DNA from: CAZKXX01 sp964556705
GTDB lineage: Bacteria; Acidobacteriota; Terriglobia; UBA7540
Direction of reading: 5' to 3'
Length of the DNA stretch: 64,000 nucleotides
Assembly (NCBI GenBank): GCA_964556705.1
Contig: CAZKXX010000002.1
Span: forward strand, 22,166 to 86,165
The notes below the pieces were generated by a model. The model made no database searches and was not told the DNA's origin. It worked only from the letters and a program-made list of their open reading frames with translations. Positions 61,952 to 64,000 of the stretch are shown here, in pieces. Each line of letters starts with the position of its first letter. The stretch's first letter is position 1. Made by a program: the position numbers and the translations under genes.

Positions 61952-63046
61952 CTAAGACCCTGGCGAAGAGGACTTCTGCTTCCGCCGCGCCCGCCACGCA
62001 AGGTAAACAAGCGTCAATCCTGTCAACGGAGCAATGAAAATCGCCATCGCGGCGCTGTAGAACGGAAGGGTGTCATGCCGCAATCCGCGCAGGACGAGAT
62101 AGACGACGTAGGCCAGATAGTAAAAGAAGAGCAGTCCGCCTTCCCAGCGCGCGACCAGGTTGCCGGTGAAGAAGATCGGCAGGCAGGCGACGGCCGCTGC
62201 AATCATCACGGGAAGATCGAACCGTAACGCCGTGTCGGAAACAGGGATGCCGCCCGGAGCGACGAGTCCTGCGATGCCCAGCACTCCCAGAATGTTGAAG
62301 ATGTTGCTGCCCACGACGTTTCCGACGGCGATATCTCGCTCTCCGCGCAGCGCGGCAATGATGGAGGTGACCACTTCGGGAAGCGAGGTCCCGGCGGCGA
62401 CGACGGTCAAGCCGACGATCAGCTCGCTGATGCCCAGCGCATGTGCCATCGCCACCGCGCCATTCACGAGCCAGTGCGAGCCGACGACGAGCAATGCGAG
62501 CCCGCCAAAAATAAGTCCGCAGTGAGCCGCAACCCGCCGCGCCGCAGGGCGGGCCGCAGCCCTCTCCCTGGAGTCATCAAGTTCCCGCTGCGCCTCCCGC
62601 CGGCTGAGGCGGATGGCGAACGCCGTGTACGCGACGATCCCGGTGAAGAGCAGGAATCCGTCCAATCGCCCCAGCGCGCCGTCGAACGCCATGAGGAACA
62701 GCAGCACGGAAACCCCGATCATGATGGGCACATCGAGCTTCACAAGCTGGCGATGAACGTTGAGCGGCGCAATCAGGGCCGAGACGCCGAGAACGAGAAG
62801 CACGTTCAGAATGTTGCTCCCGACCACATTGCCCAGCGCGATGTCGGGCTCGTTGGAGTAGGCGGAAAGGGCGCTCACGGCCAGCTCCGGCGAGCCCGTT
62901 CCGTAGGCGACTACGGTGAGCCCGATGACCAGCGGAGACACGCCGAAGGCTCCGGCGAGGCGCGACGCCCCGCGGACGAGCATCTCCCCTCCCACTATCA
63001 GAAAGCCGAGACCCAGAATGAAAAGCCAAGAGGTGGTAAGGTCCAT
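61952..63046 (-). CDS. Calcium/sodium antiporter (CaCA family, YrbG-like)
   Basis: 364 aa, about ten helices in two inverted halves. The alpha repeats are VAYGTGSPELAVS with GNVVGSNILNVLLVLG, and VAAGTSLPEVVTSI with GNVVGSNIFNILGVLG; their acidic residues form the ion sites. It exchanges cytoplasmic Ca2+ for Na+ or H+. A basic tail (WRARRKQKSSSPGS) ends the protein. It converges with pyrC. Confidence 0.93.
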   Translation of the reverse strand: MDLTTSWLFILGLGFLIVGGEMLVRGASRLAGAFGVSPLVIGLTVVAYGTGSPELAVSALSAYSNEPDIALGNVVGSNILNVLLVLGVSALIAPLNVHRQLVKLDVPIMIGVSVLLFLMAFDGALGRLDGFLLFTGIVAYTAFAIRLSRREAQRELDDSRERAAARPAARRVAAHCGLIFGGLALLVVGSHWLVNGAVAMAHALGISELIVGLTVVAAGTSLPEVVTSIIAALRGERDIAVGNVVGSNIFNILGVLGIAGLVAPGGIPVSDTALRFDLPVMIAAAVACLPIFFTGNLVARWEGGLLFFYYLAYVVYLVLRGLRHDTLPFYSAAMAIFIAPLTGLTLVYLAWRARRKQKSSSPGS

Positions 63047-63094
63047 CGGAAATCGTGCGCAATAACGCTCGCACGACCACGGTTCACGCAGGGC

Positions 63095-63823
63095 TTAACG
63101 CCAGGCGAGCGCCCGTTCAATTTCCTGGACGATTGCGTCTGCCGCCGCTGCGGGGTTGGGCGCCTTCGTGATGGGACGTCCGACGACGAGGTAGTCAGCG
63201 CCGGCTCGAACCGCAGCTTCCGGCGTCGCGATGCGCACCTGGTCGCCGGCGCCGGCCGCGGCGGGCCGGATACCCGGCGTGACAATTATGAATTCAGGCC
63301 CCAGCGCGCGGCGCAGCGCGGCGATTTCGGCGGGCGAAGCGACTACTCCGTCCAGCCCTGCCACTCGGGCGAGTTCGGCCAGACGCAGGACTGACTCTTC
63401 CGGCGAGCCTGCAACGCCCGCTTCGGCCAGGTCCGCCGCGGACAGGCTCGTCAGGACGGTCACTGCGAGGACGAGCGGGCGCGGCTTGCCGGCCGCGGCG
63501 GCGCCCTCGCGCGCGCCTTCGAGCGCCGCTTGCATCATCTTGCGGCCCCCCGAAGCGTGAACGTTCAGCATCCACACGCCGAGCGCCGCGGCCTCCCGCG
63601 CTGCGCCGCCGACGGTGTTGGGAATATCGTGAAACTTGAGGTCGAGGAAGACCGGCACGCCTATCGCGGTAAGGAACCGCGCCAGGAACGGACCTTCGGC
63701 CGCAAAATTCTCCAGGCCGACCTTGAAAGCGCCCGCGTGACTGCGGAGTTTCTCCGCGAGTTGCGCGCCTGCGGCCGCGCTCGGGACGTCGAGCGCCACA
63801 ATGAGTTTTTCCTTCGCCTTCAT
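63095..63823 (-). CDS. pyrF: Orotidine 5'-phosphate decarboxylase
   Basis: 242 aa TIM-barrel enzyme for the last step of UMP synthesis. The catalytic Lys-Asp network is in [13 protein letters not shown]. The N-terminal [13 protein letters not shown] and C-terminal [15 protein letters not shown] and [14 protein letters not shown] bind the phosphate. A TACAAT -10 candidate lies at 63886-63891 on the minus strand. Confidence 0.95.
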   Translation of the reverse strand: MKAKEKLIVALDVPSAAAGAQLAEKLRSHAGAFKVGLENFAAEGPFLARFLTAIGVPVFLDLKFHDIPNTVGGAAREAAALGVWMLNVHASGGRKMMQAALEGAREGAAAAGKPRPLVLAVTVLTSLSAADLAEAGVAGSPEESVLRLAELARVAGLDGVVASPAEIAALRRALGPEFIIVTPGIRPAAAGAGDQVRIATPEAAVRAGADYLVVGRPITKAPNPAAAADAIVQEIERALAWR

Positions 63824-64000
63824 GCGTTCAACCGCGCCGTGCGCCGCCCCGTAGGCCTAAGCCCGCCGGCCGGCGCGGCCGGGCCATTGTAGTGGAAGCG
63901 GAGGCCAAGTGGTAAGGGCTTCTCGCCGCGGCGTCAGTTCCGCGACCCGGAAGCGCCGTTGCCATTATACCGGGGGAATTTCTTTCGGAATTCGGGGGAC

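Overview
This is a GC-rich bacterial chromosome segment with one 10-N scaffold gap (39315-39324), so it comes from a draft or metagenome-assembled genome. Sixty protein-coding genes, one gene remnant and a probable replication origin can be supported. No rRNA, tRNA or CRISPR array was seen. A diderm host is indicated by KdsB (LPS core sugar activation), a GyrB carrying the long Gram-negative-type insertion, and Tat-exported lipoproteins. Several features would fit Acidobacteriota or a related soil phylum: a carboxypeptidase-regulatory-like/TPR protein, tandem Gfo/Idh/MocA Tat lipoproteins, and the dispersed CTCCTGACT-type intergenic tracts. That placement is inference and not proven here.

Layout. 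1-7500: PcrA-type helicase (cut by the window edge), a DRG/Obg-like GTPase, a small secreted protein, a vapBC module, an SDR, a DapA-family aldolase and a secreted GH2 glycosidase. 7501-12533: a possible terminated leader or small RNA, then a two-gene acyl-CoA-dehydratase-activase system and a cupin. 12539-22511: kdsB, an AIR-synthase-like gene, then dnaA-[oriC]-dnaN-gyrB-gyrA without recF. 22612-29769: larE, mazEF, two tandem ChbG-like deacetylases, a histone-deacetylase-family enzyme, glmS and pyrE. 29840-34051: a minus-strand run of argJ, two membrane proteins, a GNAT enzyme and selD. 34168-39301: an M48 protease/beta-propeller protein, a glutaryl-CoA-dehydrogenase-like enzyme, a nucleotidyltransferase pair and a remnant of a second dehydrogenase. 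39516-43569: two related membrane-anchored proteins, a HAMP protein, a repeat-bearing pilin and a TPR protein. 43730-46519: aminotransferase plus serA. 46520-49384: repeat-rich DNA around an orphan RHH gene, a lipocalin-like secreted protein and a 7-TM protein. 49385-55005: ApbE, a tetraheme cytochrome/SUMF1 fusion and two Gfo/Idh/MocA lipoproteins. 55010-57326: an osmoprotectant-type ABC transporter. 57439-63823: EVE, cupin, NCS2 permease, rnhB, pyrC, a Ca2+/cation exchanger and pyrF.

Most notable observations: (i) selD is a selenoprotein gene with an in-frame UGA at the catalytic position and a perfect SECIS-like hairpin just downstream; a normal ORF call loses its first 20 residues. (ii) GlmS has Ser in place of the invariant N-terminal Cys nucleophile, although its other glutaminase residues are kept. 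(iii) At least nine genes have a good -10 element placed so that transcription should start 0-6 nt before the start codon, suggesting common leaderless mRNAs. (iv) A NapC/NrfH-like tetraheme cytochrome is fused to a SUMF1 domain, with an unusual CX3CH first heme motif, beside ApbE and two exported oxidoreductases. (v) A double-headed BadF-type activase sits with a split HgdB-like partner. (vi) GGCTGGCGCAGA-ended inverted-repeat elements flank an orphan antitoxin-like gene.
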